Below are positions 36,201 to 48,462 of a stretch of DNA of 64,000 nt, one piece after another. Origin of the DNA: Linnemannia elongata (lineage: Eukaryota > Mortierellomycota > Mortierellomycetes > Mortierellales > Mortierellaceae); contig JAXBDG010000009.1 of the NCBI GenBank assembly GCA_036320915.1, forward strand, positions 1,426,001-1,490,000. The letters run 5' to 3'. The notes under the pieces are model-generated. The model saw only the letters and a program-made list of their open reading frames with translations, did no database searches and was not told the DNA's origin. The translations under genes and the position numbers were made by a program. Within the stretch, counting starts at the first letter, position 1, and each line of letters begins with the position of its first letter.

Positions 36201-38945
36201 ATGGCCACTCAAATGTACTCCATCGAGGTTGTAGGCAGCCAGGAGGTCCCCGGCGAAGGAAAGCCTCGCCGCAGCATCCTCTGCCCCGACAAGCTCGTTC
36301 AGAGCTATCCATCCAACAAGGGCAACACCAACATCACTACCCTCTATGAGAACTTTCTGGAGGGTGTCCAGCGTTCAGGTACGAGACACGAGACATGGTT
36401 CCTCCTTCCCCTGCCCCCCTTCCCAAAGCTGAAACAACTCCCTTTTCGTTCACCCTGGGCGCAGTATTCATCTCGTGTTTATATGTAATACAATAGAGGG
36501 AGGCGACTTTCTCGGATACCGTCCCATTGTCGGCGATGTCCCCCAGCCATACGAATGGCTTACTTACTCGCGTGTCCAGGAAAGGGTGACCCATTTTGGT
36601 GCTGGACTCACCCACCTCGGCTTGGCAACTCAGCAGAACTTTGGAATCTTTTCCATCAACCGACCTGAATGGGTAACTAATATTGCATAAACTGACAAAG
36701 GACCACAACCACCTTGCCTACTCTGTTTTGTATGCTTTATTCGACAATGGCTTTTCGCAAACAATAACTGAACAACAACCCTTGTCCTCCCTTGAATAGA
36801 CGATGAGTGAATTGGCTGGTTACATGTACAACTTTACATCTGTTCCTCTGTACGACACCCTAGGTGTGTCTGCTATTGAGTTTATCGTCAACCAGACAGA
36901 GATGGAGACCGTGATCGCATCTGCCGATAAGGCCTGGATCCTGCTCAACATTAAGGCCACCCTGCCCACCGTCAAGAACATTATCGTGATGGGCCCGTTG
37001 GAGGAATCTCTGGTCTTCGAGGGCAAGCGACTGGACGTCAATATTGTTGCCTGGACCGAAGTTGAGCGCAATGGACTCGACAAGCCTGTGTCTGTCAACC
37101 CTCCCTCCCCTGACGATGGTAATAACGTCGTCTGAAATGATGCCATCGTTTTCGTCACCAGCTGTGCCACTGGTACACTTATTAGTATCGCCAAGCTAAC
37201 CTGCTCATCACATCTTTCTCACTTCTTCGTTAATATAGTCGCTACCATCTGCTACACCAGCGGAACAACAGGAACGCCAAAGTAAGCATGAACGTCGTTG
37301 CGTTTTAGAGTTTTAGTTTTGGTTCGCTTTGGGTTGCACATTCTTCATTTCATATTTTTTTTTTCTTTGGGGTCTGGTCGCATCTAACAAACAAACAAAC
37401 AAACAAAAAACAACAATGCGCTATCGGCTCCTACATCGGCACAATGCGGATGCTAACCACCTCCATGCTAATTTCATCTCTAGGGGTGCTCTTTTGACCC
37501 ACAAGAACTTCATCGCTGGTATCGGCTCGTTCCACATGATGGCCAAACATCAAAAGTTCTTTATCCCCTCCGGAGCCGACACCCATATCTCGTACTTGCC
37601 TTTGGCGCACGTTTTTGAGCGCCTCTGCCAGGCCGTTATGATCTCGGGGGCAGCTCGCATTGGATACTATCAGGGAGACACTCTCAAGCTTTTGGATGAT
37701 GTTGCAATCTTGCAGCCCACCATCTTTGTCTCAGTCCCTCGTCTCTTCAACAGGATTTACGACAAGGTCTTGGCTGGTGTCAAGGCCAAGGGTGGAATTG
37801 CCGCCTATTTGTTCAACCGTGCCTACGCTGCCAAGAGGGACAACTTGAGACGGGGCATTCTGGAGCACGCCCTCTGGGACCGCTTGGTCTTTGGTAGCAT
37901 CCGCGCTCGTCTCGGAGGAAAGGTCAAGCACATTGTCTCCGGCTCGGCTCCCATTTCGCCCGATGTCATTGATTTCCTCCGCATCTGCTTCAGTGCAGAC
38001 GTGTATGAGGGGTATGGCCAGACTGAGCAAGCCGCCGGATTGAGCATGAGCTACCGTGGCGACTTGACTCCAGGCCAGGTCGGACCCCCACAGCTGTGTG
38101 TCGAGGTCAAGCTGAGGGACATTCCATCCATGAACTATACCAGCAAGGACCAGCCCTTCCCTCGTGGAGAGATCATGCTTCGCGGAAACTCTGTCTTCAA
38201 GGGCTATTACAAGTCACCCAAACAGACAGAGGAGACTTTGGACTCCGAAGGCTGGGCTAGGTAATTTGCAACTCCTGCATGTATATTGAATACAGCTGGA
38301 AGGGTTTCTTCAAGACAGCCTTCATTTCTAACCCACACTTACTCTATTCTTGCACTTAGCACTGGAGATGTTGGGCAGTGGGATGAGCGTGGGCGCTTGG
38401 TCGTAATTGACCGTGTCAAGAACATCTTCAAGCTTGCCCAGGGTGAATACATTGCTCCTGAGAAAATTGAGTCTATTTTGGCCAAGCATTACTTGGTCGC
38501 CCAGGTTTTTGTCTACGGCCACTCGCTCAAGGCAACCTTGGTTGGAATTGTTGTTCCTGATTTCGAAACCCTGCGCCTGTGGGCCAATTCCAATGGTTTG
38601 GCTGGCAAGTCGGACCAAGAGCTTTGTGATTCTCCTGAGGTACAAAGGACTCTCTTAAAGGAGCTGGCGACCTTTGGACGGGAGTCTGATTTGAAGGGCT
38701 TTGAGATCTTGAAGAACATCACTGTTGTCTCAGAGCAGTTCACGATCGAAAATGACCTCTTGGTAAGCAATCTATCAATGCAGGCTTATAATACATTGTT
38801 ACAGTGTGATGTAAGATAGCTTGACTTACAGTGTTTCTCCTTGGATCTGCTACAACTTTAGACCCCTACCTTCAAGTTGAAGAGACATACCGCCAAGGAC
38901 AAGTACAACGCAGAGATCGATCGCATGTACTCTGAGATCGAGTGA
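36201..38945 (+). CDS. Long-chain-fatty-acid-CoA ligase (ACSL/Faa)
   Basis: Exons 36201-36378, 36497-36672, 36800-37118, 37239-37281, 37484-38260, 38360-38762 and 38862-38945 give 659 aa. The AMP-binding signature YTSGTTGTPKG is built across a 43-nt exon (37239-37281). Further adenylation motifs are SYLPLAHVFERLCQ, YEGYGQTEQAAGLS, TGDVGQWDERGRLVVIDRVKNIFKLAQGEYIAPEKIE (motif A8 with the family's fatty-acid-binding segment) and a C-terminal catalytic-Lys region (FKLKRHTAKDKY). The enzyme activates long-chain fatty acids to acyl-CoA with ATP, feeding lipid synthesis and beta-oxidation. The C-terminus YSEIE has no peroxisomal PTS1 tripeptide, so a peroxisomal location is not indicated. Length matches the family (about 650-700 aa). 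Confidence 0.95.
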
Positions 38946-39071
38946 GTGTGACGAAGATGAACTAATGGCCGGCTAGGCCTTATCCATCATAGTTCACCAT
39001 TTAATTTTCACCATAGTTCATAGTCTTTTCACGAATACGTATCCATTCAACGAGTTTTATTCGAATACATG

Positions 39072-40658
39072 TTACTCCTCGTCCTCGTTGCCAGCTATCC
39101 CAGAATCTCCTCCGCCACCACCACCACCGCCACCCAAATCCTGTCCACTCATCAGCATCTGCCTCAACACCTCTGGAGGATACTCTGCACCGCGCACCTT
39201 GACATTGTAACAGGCCAACTCAATCTTTTGAAGAGATTGTTTCAAAACACCCATCTTTTTGGAAATGGGCGACATTTTGGTGAGTGACAGTCCGTCAAAT
39301 CCACTCTTGATATCACGGAGGAACTGGAGGATGTGCTGGACGCGTTGTTCCGGTGAGAGGATTGAAACATCCTCGTCCTGGAGGGTTGGCATAAGGGACT
39401 GACCGAGGGTGTTGATGGCGAGACGCATCAATTCTCCTGTCAGATCGGCAATGCCCAGCAAGTAATCCTCGTCCGTGACCTCGAGTGTGAGCTGTACTGT
39501 GGGAGATGTTGTTGTCGCTGGTGCTGGTACTGAGGGTGTTGTTTGATCTGTTTCGATGATCATAGGCGAAGCTGGAGCGGTGAAATGTGATCCATCAAAA
39601 GCTGATGTGCTCGCTGATGGTCGTGATGCTGGTTCACCTGCAGAGGTAGGGTTTGCTGGCCTCTTGGGGGCATCTTCTCTGTCTTTGTTGTATGGTCGTT
39701 TCCTGCTGTCCTTGCTAAACTTTCCTCGCTGTCCTCCACCGCCTCCTCCTGATCTACCCTCGCCGGTGAACGAAGATTGACCAATGGCAATAATGAGATC
39801 TGGGTTGGCCATTTGTTCAGCTGTCGTTGTAAAGACCAGATCCGCCTCGAGTGCACTCTTGGGCATAAGCTTTCCGTGAACCAAGTAGTATTCCAGTGTC
39901 ATAGCCTCGATCTAATAATGAGCGCAAGAGCATGAATGAATGGAGTGCCCGCGTCAAATAAAAAAGCCTCTACTAATAGTGACATTCAAAAGGTAGAACG
40001 TGAGTCAACATGACTTACATATTCCTGAAAAGCACCAGAGATACTCCTCTGGTAACGATAGTAATTGGATCCTTGAAGCTCAATGGCTACTCGGTGGAAG
40101 AGTTTCAAGACTGTCGCGTGTTTCTCTTTGAACTCGATCAGGGCCTCGGATGCGGCTGAGAATTGAGGGAGGTAGTCTTTGGGTTCTGCGCGGTGGAGCG
40201 CAAAGATCATCTTTTTACTGAAGTTGTTGATATCTCTTCAAGTGTTTAGAAGAAAGAATGATTTGTCAAGGTGAAGTTAATACTCGCTCAAAGGCGGGAT
40301 AGTCGCCGCAGGAGTCCCTTGAGAAGAACAAAACCCATTGCAACTCACCTGGACACTTTGATGATGCGCTCTCGCCGGTCATGCTAAATGGTTAAATAGA
40401 GATAACAATTGCCGTCAGCACAATTCTTCTTGAATACAATCCCCCCTCGCACAATTTCCGCTGCGAAGTACTCTTTTGCGTCCTTTCACGTACGTGCTCT
40501 TCGAGGATGTCGCGAAAGTATCCAAAATCCTGGAGAGTCGACTTGCCGAGGTTGGACCGAATCATATCTCCCTTGGACGCTTGTTGCTGAACAGCCAAGG
40601 GCGAATCCGCAAGCTCAGTCAATGAGGCTGGTGGTGTTTCCATGTCTACGTCCTCCAT
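39072..40658 (-). CDS. Translin-associated protein X (TRAX)
   Basis: Exons 40658-40494, 40383-40349 (35 nt), 40235-40019 and 39911-39072 give 418 aa. TRAX hallmarks are HDRRERIIKVSRDINNFSKK, LPQFSAASEALIEFKEKH, YYRYQRSISGAFQEYIEAMT, DYLLGIADLTGELMRLAIN and ELACYNVKVRGAEYPPEVL. TRAX pairs with translin to form C3PO, an RNA-binding endoribonuclease in RNA-silencing and tRNA processing; the catalytic acidic residues of TRAX lie in the EYY and DLTGE regions, both present. Compared with human TRAX (290 aa) there is an insert of about 120 residues, Gly-, Lys/Arg- and Ser/Thr/Pro-rich, between the EYYLVHGKLM helix and DYLLGIADLTG, plus a polyglycine C-terminus. Its start lies 172 bp from that of the divergent 884-aa gene. 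Confidence 0.93.
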
Positions 40659-40830
40659 TGGCAAGGTTGATGTTGGTCGTGTTTTGTGAAAGAGATTTCG
40701 CTGTTGGGAAGTGCTTTTTATTTGAAGGGCCCAAGGTGACTGCTCAGGGTCAAGGTTTATTAACTAGAAAAAACGCCACCACTCTTTGCTCCACTCCCCT
40801 GTCAAGTTGAACTCACATCCCTTCGCCACC

Positions 40831-43800
40831 ATGTCAACACAGGATTCGCTCAGGATCATTGACAAGCGACAAACTATCGTACGCATCAACTTCTCCTGTA
40901 CCAAAGAGGCACACGCACGACATCAACTCCGCATCATCCTTGACAATACTCATCCCGCCTAACATTACGGTACTACTTATTGCCAACTTTAATAACAATA
41001 GTCAGGGACAGAATATCAATTCAACTCTGGAGAATGGATAGGATCGTCAACGCTGCGTATCATTAACCCAGAGCTGGTCGAACTTTACGAATATCTCCAC
41101 AATTCGGGATTCCGTGAGGGTGTCAATGTCTTCAATCCGCGTCTGAGACCAAGATTAGTTCTCCCCAAGGGAACTCGCAAACGGACACAGTCTTCCTCAG
41201 GAACATTGACTGCACCGTCGCCCACAGCACCTTTGGTAGAAGGCTTTCAGGAAATCGATGTGGCTGCCACACCAGGTTATATCGAGCCTCCTGGCCAAGG
41301 TGCAGATCAAATTGCCGATATGTCGTTTGACAAAGCGGAGGAGGACGGAGAAAGCCAAGGCAGTATTTCAACACCACCTCCAAGCAAAAAGCCTCGAATT
41401 GCAGTGTTGAAGAGAGAGGAGTCAATGGGGCTGAGCCAGCTTTCGATCGAGTCAATGTCGAATGACGGAGATCCTTCGGAACAGCAGGAGAGTCAAGGGT
41501 CAGGACAGGCATCTCCAATCACATCGACTCCCTCGTCGCCCAAGGACATTGATCAAAAGTCACCAATAGAAGATTCAAGTAGTCCGCCAATGCCCAACTC
41601 AGGATCCAAGCGATCTAAGAAAGCTATGGCGGTCGTAGAATTCAACAAGAAAACAGAGAATTTGATTACCATTTATTTCAAGTCTGGACTCGGTAAGTGA
41701 ACAGGTCGTCTCAGAAGAGAAATAGCTTTGAGTGGTACATCTGCTTTTTATTAATCGTTGTATTTTTTCCTCATTTCAGATGCTACCGGTGTCGAGATGT
41801 TTGATATGGTTCTGGGTCCGTTGCGCCGTCCAAGCAAGTAAGTCGAAACACCGATGAAAACTATATCCCTACATGCACGTTTGTCGTGTTAGCTCCTTCT
41901 AACCTTAGAGGTTGGAATGTGTCGCCTTCCTAGGGAATTTATTGCTGGATTCTTTTATGCGGTGATTCTCTCGCCAATGATTGACCCTACGACTATCGAG
42001 GCTGCCATTCACTTGATGGATCGTGTTCTCACTCTGCATGGACCGGAGGCGTTTCAAGCCATCTGGGATGTTCAAAAGAGACGCCGTGAGTTTGCCGACG
42101 GATCCAGTTCGTTCTCAAAAGCGCCGTCGCCCTCCGACCAGGATGACTTCAAGATGAGCACCATGAGCTCGCGTTTGTCGTCAAATAACAAGAAGCCACT
42201 TACTCTGAAAGATCTGTCGTCGAATGCACTTGCTGGGCGGCTTCCAAGTTGGAGCGATATCTGGGATGTGATCAAGGCCGAATTTGGACTGGATACCAAG
42301 GATGAGTCAAAGCAACATAATTCCTTGCAGGAGCACCAGATTCGGTTACGCCTTCAGGGCAGCGAGGTTGCAGTGGATATAGAGCAACCCTCCAATGAGC
42401 TGGACTTTGAAGACCTAGACGGTCAAGGAGAGGGCAGCATATCAAGCGAAAAGATCCCAGAAGAACAGGAGATTCGCGAAGAAATTGGACGAGCCATTGT
42501 CAGCTTTCTCCTTCGTGTCCTAGAACAAGATGCCGTACTCAACAACAGTAGGTGTCACTGTAATTGGTGTTAATCCTTTATGGTGACGATTTGCTCCGCT
42601 GTTAACTGTACACTATGTTAACTGTACACTCGATGAGACTAAGGATGTACTTTTTTTTTTGTAGTGTCACCGACGTCATTCTTTTGTCGCGATGTACTAG
42701 CCGTTAGCCGATACAGCTCCAGCCACGCTGTTAGACGAACATTGGATCTCGCCTTTCAGATTATTGGACTCGCTACATCCTCGCGGTACTTTAAGCCCCA
42801 CGACCGACTTAACCCTACAGCTCCCTCGTCGCCGACTAAACCACTGGTAAAACACCCCAGAGCACCATCTCCATGGCCAGTTAACGAGCGCTGCACGCTG
42901 AACTCTGCAGGGATGGAGATCCTTCAACTTGGACAGCAGATCATCTTGCTGTTGGTCAGATTCACCCAGGCTGGTGAGCTCTTTCCTGGGAAAGGTCTGG
43001 AGGAGTTGGCGCGTGAAGTGGTTTCTCGGATGAGCAAAGTCAACAAGGATCGTAAACTACCTTCGTCCTCTGCAGGTCGGACCGCCTCGTTAGTGTCGCC
43101 GTTCTTGTTGGAGAGGTACAACCTTGACCAGACGGAGGTCTTTTTGAAAACCTTGGTCCAAGGACCTTGTCTGCTGGAGGCTGGTACTGGATCAGGAGCG
43201 AGCGTCAAGATGAGACGGGATGCGTTACTGAAGCAGCAGCAGGCCAACGGTGCGACAACAACAGACTCGGTCATCCTCGAGCACGATGATAGCACGGGCG
43301 TTTTCAAGAGCCAGATCGGCACCTGTATGGGATCTAGCGTTTTTGTCATGATCCTTGTTGACTATTGGTTCCGTAACAATACCACCGCCAGCAATCCCGG
43401 TAACATGCTCAACTTTAGGGTCGTCGTGGAAAAGTATACAATGCCTGGTCAGCTCCGCCCATCTACGTCTGCATCTACCTCCACGGCATCTACTCCTAGA
43501 GCTAACAAGGCCGTTAGGGGAAGCAAAAGGAGAACCCGCGGAAGACGAGCCACTGCTGCAGAAGACACGAATCAAGACCTGTCAGACGATGACCAGCCCA
43601 GCTTTGCACAGTGGAACGCCAAGGATCTGGAGGAGATCGAATGGACGGTGATGATGACTGAGGTTTTGGTCTGTGCATGGTCCGAGGCTCGTGGGATCCG
43701 CCGAAAGGATATCCAGAACACGGGACTGGAACAGGTCCTATTTCCTGAGGAGGTAGGCCCGCCCAGTCTGGACTCATACCCGGAATCGGGATGGCTTCTC

Positions 43801-43908
43801 ATGTCTGAGGTCTTAGATGAGGTCGGGGGTACGCTCAAGACTCGCTGGGAGGTGTTGGAGACTATCATTGAGGCTGCTATCCTGGTGGACGATCTTAGTC
43901 TCCGTTAG
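40831..43908 (+). CDS. Unrecognised 884-aa protein
   Basis: Exons 40831-40878, 41002-41692, 41780-41837, 41934-42547 and 42665-43908 give 884 aa; the ATG has a strong context (GCCACCATGT). I do not recognise the family. The N-terminus (about 70 aa) looks folded: SGTEYQFNSGEWIGSSTLRIINPELVELY can be read as beta then helix. Residues ~75-230 are acidic, Ser/Pro-rich and contain a possible nuclear localisation cluster (SKKPRIAVLKR). The middle (FYAVILSPMIDPTTIEAAIHLMDRVLTLHG, EIGRAIVSFLLRVLEQDA) and C-terminal parts are helical, HEAT- or Armadillo-like in appearance, broken by a basic insert (RGSKRRTRGRRAT). The C-terminus is helical and acidic. A chromatin or DNA-repair scaffold is conceivable, but that is speculation. 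It shares a 172-bp divergent promoter with TRAX. Confidence 0.7.
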
Positions 43909-44196
43909 AGACGCGCTTTTATTCATAAAGTATTGCAATTTAATTGTCAATCGCATTGATGTATAATAAGTGAAGCAATTATTTTTTTAATTAAAGGTAC
44001 AAGGATGGACGGAGAGAAAAAAAAGGAAGTTGAGAGGAGCCCAAGGTCTAAAGATCTGCAAAAAAAAAATAAGCCGATGATGGGGTCTCATTTGTGTCTG
44101 TTGATACTCTGTTTTTTCCGCCAGCTCCGTCTGCTCCATGACGACCGACAACGATGATGTCTGTCGGGCGATGTTGTAGTTAATGTATATGGCTAA

Positions 44197-45754
44197 TTAC
44201 AGACTGGGTTCGAAATGGCGATGAGGATCCATGTTCTCGCCATGGATGCAGGTCTCGATGGTCTTGAACCACTCATCCTCCAGAATACCCTCGATTGTGA
44301 TCCGGGTCTCCGGGTTAGGGTCCAGGATCTTCTTCATCAGATTCCTGGCGCCCATGGGCAGCTTCTCGAAGGGCTCGTAGCTATTGGTGGCATTGGTGCT
44401 CAAGAAGTGTTGGTAGTTGGGATCCTGAGCGGTGGCGGCACGGAAAGGGATTCCTTGGTAAACCATACAATAGTACACAATTCCACAGGCCCAGACATCG
44501 ACCCTGCGGGCATCGTATTCCTTGCTCATGAACTCTTCCGGAGCAATGTAGGGCTCGGAGCCGCAAAGGCCCTTGGAGAGATGAGGGTTCTTCTCCCAGC
44601 ACATCCTGAAAACATCCGAGACGCCGAAATCCGTGATTTTGAGATGACCGTCGCCGTCGAGGAGGAGGTTTTCGGGCTTAATGTCTCTGTGGGCAACACC
44701 CATCGAGTGCAGGTAGGCTACGCCGTGGATTAGCTGCTTGAAGCAGCAGTCGATCTCAACGCGCGACATGTGTCCCTGCTTGATTGTGTTGTAAAGATCG
44801 CCACCACGGCAATACTCCTATGTGAATGATAAGGAAGAGAAAAAAAAAAAGGAACGTTAGCAAAATATGCAAGCCGACCGTTGAAAAAATTATAAACGCC
44901 AACGTCGTACGAGGACAAAAATACCAGACTAAATGTAATATCGCATTTCTTACCATGACTTCACACCAGTGGTGATGCTCATCCTGGACCAGGTCAACGG
45001 TCTCGACAATGTTCTCGTGGTGGAGGGTGGACGAGATACAGAACTCGCTCGTCAGCTTCTTGACATACTCTTTCTCGGTCTCGTCTTTTCTGCGCTTACG
45101 GAACTCCTTGACTGCAAAGAGACGCTCGGAACCATCGTCATTCTCGGACAATTTGTGGGCGAGACGGACGATGGCTGTGGCTCCTTGACCAATATTGCCC
45201 TTGTCGCACATTCCATACTTCTTCAGAAGCGTACAGTCGGGCGCCTTCTTAGACTCGCCCCTCTCGCTACCAAAGGACGAGGCACGACCCAAAAAGTTGA
45301 AGATGTTCTTCTTCTCCAGGGGGCTAGGAGAAGCAGTCGTCAGCAGGTAAGGGTCCTCTTCCAGGGGCGAACCATGGCTGCTCCCGCCGGCAGCGGCATG
45401 AAGCGGGGAAGACGGGGGGCTAGCCGAGGCAGACTTTGGTTCGTGATGGAAGATCTTGTGAATCAAAGTCTGCTTCTTGTTGGTCACAGCAACAGGTGGG
45501 GGTTTTGGGTAGAGGGCTTTCTTGAGGGCTGCAGGGGATTCGCTGCCGAAACCGGAGAAATGACCAGTCGAGGAAGTTGAGGAATCGACGGTGGGGACCT
45601 GTCGTAAGGTGTTCCAATGCTCCTCGTTGTGCAGGTAGTGTTGCTGCTTGGCATCGGAGTTTTGGCTGCTCTGCTGCAGGAGTGACTTTTCGGGGCGTCT
45701 TCGGACGTTGACCTCCATGGCTGGGGCCCAGTAATCGGTCGAGAAGGTCACCAT
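44197..45754 (-). CDS. Hal4/Hal5-like Ser/Thr protein kinase
   Basis: Exons 45754-44954 and 44817-44197 give 473 aa. The first ~170 residues are low complexity (Ser/Pro/Gln). The kinase domain follows: Gly-rich loop NIGQGATAIVRLAHK, catalytic Lys in AVKEFRKRRKDETEKEYVKKLTSEFCI, HRDIKPEN (Asp312), DFG (Asp330), and LCGSEPYIAPEEF in place of APE. The F-R-K-R-R insert, EFCISSTLHHENIVETVDL, the SEPYIAPEE activation segment and VDVWACGIVYYCM are typical of the fungal Hal4(Sat4)/Hal5/Ptk/Npr1 group. In yeast, members of this group stabilise plasma-membrane transporters such as Trk1/2 and affect ion and nutrient homeostasis. No transmembrane or lipid-binding domain is seen. Confidence 0.87.
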
Positions 45755-46320
45755 TGTTGGAAGGGAGAGAAGTGTAGGAAGTGGGGAGGAAGGGATCAGG
45801 TAGAGTACAAGAGGGCTAATATAACAAGGTAGGTGTGTGTTTAATACAAGGCAAAGACGAAATGGAAAGAGGAAGAAAGAAACAAAAATAGAAGATATAA
45901 TGATACAGGCGAACAGTGGAGTGGAGTAGAGTGTTGTAGGAGAAGGTACAGAAGAGGAGATCCGGTCAACGGGGTGGTTCTTGAATAGGGTGGAGTAGTG
46001 TAGAGTTGTTTGTTTGTCTTCTCTGTAAAGAGTGAGTGTGTGTGTGTGTGTGTGAAGTTCTTGACTGTTAGAACAAAGAGACAAAAAAGCGGACTGGAGG
46101 AGAGTGGATGAAAAGGGGGCGTTGTGTTATTGGATGCGACCCCACATGCTACGACGATGTGAAAGATATGGTGAAAGAGTCAGGATGGAAGAGGGAGGGG
46201 GAGGGGGAGGGTGGAGGAGGATGAGTAAAGACGAAGGAGAGAATGAAGAGTGAGAAGAGAAGAAAGAGAAAAGAGAAAAGAAGAGGGAATAAAAGAACAA
46301 GAAAAGAGTCGGTTGTCTCG

Positions 46321-46325
<5 letters not shown>

Positions 46326-46354
<29 letters not shown>
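46326..46354. repeat. Poly(T) tract, 29 nt
   Basis: Homopolymer in the intergenic region upstream of the Hal4/5-like kinase (poly(A) on that gene's sense strand). Confidence 0.9.
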
Positions 46355-47567
46355 CACTTCCAGACTGGCCTGCCTGTGAGTCTGTAAGTGCTGTCTGTGT
46401 GTATCTCTCTATACCTCTCTCTGTGTCTGTCGAACACCATTCATTCGATTGCAGCAGCCAAAATTAGTACCACTCTGCTGCAATAAAAAAGAAGGGCGGG
46501 GATCGACTCAAACTCCCCTTGTTATTATCGCACATTGGTCCCTGTCTTAGGTCCTGTGCCTGCTTCTTCTTCTTGACACAGCACATACCCACCCCCATCA
46601 TTCATTATTAATCTTATCACTTATTCATCATCATTATCATCATCGTCCGCTACACTTATCCTTGCATCCTTTGGACACAATCCACAACACTTTTCTTCCT
46701 GTTTCTGTCAGCCAACTCGCTCGCTTCTTCTCTCCCTCAACAATATCTATCTTTCAACACCTCCCTACTCCTCCCGTTCTCTCTCTCTCTCTCACCTTGC
46801 GCTCACTCACTCTCAATCCACTCCCAATTCGTTATCTCCTCCAGTCATCACAGACTCAAGCAAGCACAAATCAAAGAGAAGTGAGGCATTTTTCGACAAC
46901 TCTAAATTTTTTTTTTTTTTTTGTGCTCCTTCTTCTTCAATCGCACATGGAGCACCGCCTGGCCTGTTGTCTTCCACAAACACACACACACCTTCCCTCC
47001 CTCCGTCTGTGTCCAAAAAAGATACATTATTGCTCCAATGTGAGGGTAAAAAAAGAAAAAATATTGGGCAAACAGGCCAGCTCCTCTCCGCCTCTCTCTC
47101 TCCCTCTCCTTTTTCTCGCCCTCTCACCTTCGTTCTCACTTTTCTTCCCGCTCGTCCCTTGTCCCTTTCCAGCTCGATCGAGCCACCTATGACCCGTTCT
47201 CCCACGTTCGTGTTCCCAAAAAGTCTGGCTCGGCCTATTTGTGGTTGTTGTTGCTTTTTTGTTGTAGATTTGTCACATCTGCGAATCAATGTCAGGTACG
47301 AAATGCACAAGGAAAACGCCGTATCGTGGGCTATTTCCATCCACGATCATTCGCATCACACTCAAAAGAAAAGAAAAAAAAAAATAACAGCCCGCCAACG
47401 CCAATGACATGATATCTGATTTCTGATAGTTCCACACATACAAACTGTTCCAACCCCTCCATCCAAGGAACAACGCACTTTGCCCAAAAGCGCCAATTCC
47501 CCTCCGCCCTCCGCCCAGACCTGTTTACGCTGTCATGCCTTGTCACGCCCTATCATGCCACACCTTT

Positions 47568-47569
<2 letters not shown>

Positions 47570-47599
<30 letters not shown>
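47570..47599. repeat. Poly(T) tract, 30 nt
   Basis: Homopolymer run in the intergenic region between the Hal4/5-like kinase and the tRNA pair. Confidence 0.9.
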
Positions 47600-47600
<1 letters not shown>

Positions 47601-48276
47601 GCTCAGTGAGCGTGTGGATGGTGGTATCAATTGTTGAATTGTTTCTTTTCTCCGCGCTCTTTGTTTCTGGTGGTACTTGAACAGGCACAGGCATAGGCAC
47701 AGGGGTGAGCCTCAAAACTTGGAGTCGTCCATCAATCATCAATCAAACCACAAAATAGCGCAACGGAGGCAGGGAGGTCATGCAGCTCACAAAAGAAGAA
47801 AAGAGAACGAAAAGAGATCGCAAAATTACATTTCTTCTTTGATGGAAACGGGGGGTCCGTTAGAACCATAGAAAGCTAGTGCTATTACTTGGATATTACC
47901 CTGCGTGATGAAAATGAGATGAGAACTCTGGCTAGTTCCCTGAAAAAGAATAATCTCCCTAGTGATTACACAACCTTATTGACCTAGCGGATTCGTGAAT
48001 ATATCTCATTTGAAGGACGCGTGGTTGTGAATGAAGGAAAAAAACTGGCGCTTGAATCCAAAAAAATAAGGTGCTAAACATTTCAACCATCTCTACCTAA
48101 CACCCACCTACAGAAAAAAAAAAAGAAAAAAAATGTCTTCAGCTCTCTCACTGTTAAACCTTCAAACAATAACAAAAAAAGTTTTCAATCAAGGCTGCAT
48201 GCATGTAAAAGAAATAAAAAAAGAATGTGGGGGAGCAACTCGCCGTAAGCATATTGCAGAGCAACGACGCTCTGAC

Positions 48277-48303
<27 letters not shown>
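48277..48303. repeat. Poly(A) tract, 27 nt, 3' of the minus-strand tRNA-Gln
   Basis: On the minus strand this is a poly(T) run about 27 nt downstream of the tRNA 3' end, so it could back up the short TTTT terminator. Confidence 0.85.
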
Positions 48304-48307
<4 letters not shown>

Positions 48308-48329
48308 AGCTCTCGCTGACAAAAGAAGA

Positions 48330-48401
48330 GGTCTCGCCGAGACTCGAACTCGGATTGCAAGATTCAGAGTCTTGATTGCTAACCAATTACAACACGAAAC
48401 C
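48330..48401 (-). tRNA. tRNA-Gln (anticodon CTG)
   Basis: 72-nt tRNA read on the minus strand. Acceptor stem GGTTTCG pairs with CGAGACC (one G-T pair). It has a D-arm with TTGGTTAGCAA, anticodon stem CAAGA/TCTTG with loop CTCTGAA (anticodon CTG, codon CAG), and the T-arm with GTTCGAGTC (B box). No intron. CTCTTCTTTT directly downstream supplies a Pol III terminator. The sequence is identical to the plus-strand copy at 48552-48623. Confidence 0.97.
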
Positions 48402-48462
48402 ATTGAATCAATTTGATGTTTACCGCTTTTCCAAATGCATTGATATTTACTATGTTTGTAAT

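Larger units (their letters stand above)
45755..48329. other. Intergenic region upstream of the Hal4/5-like kinase
   Basis: 2.6 kb with no recognisable gene. The part next to the kinase start (45755-46300) is C/T-rich on its sense strand and includes a (GT)n run near 46036-46053. Poly(T) tracts lie at 46326-46354 and 47570-47599. Plus-strand C/T-rich stretches at 46680-47180 produce Ser/Leu/Pro-rich open frames that I reject as genes. A poly(A) tract at 48277-48303 lies just 3' of the minus-strand tRNA. Confidence 0.5.

Noticed and set aside
41909..41933. Earlier acceptors (TTAG, TTAGAG) in intron 3 of the 884-aa gene
   Set aside because: They lead to a stop codon or wrong phase; the acceptor CCTTCCTAG at 41933 gives SKEFIAGFF in phase.
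46662..47192. 176-codon plus-strand frame
   Set aside because: Translation of CT-rich and poly(T) DNA (Ser/Leu/Pro runs); no splice context or family resemblance.
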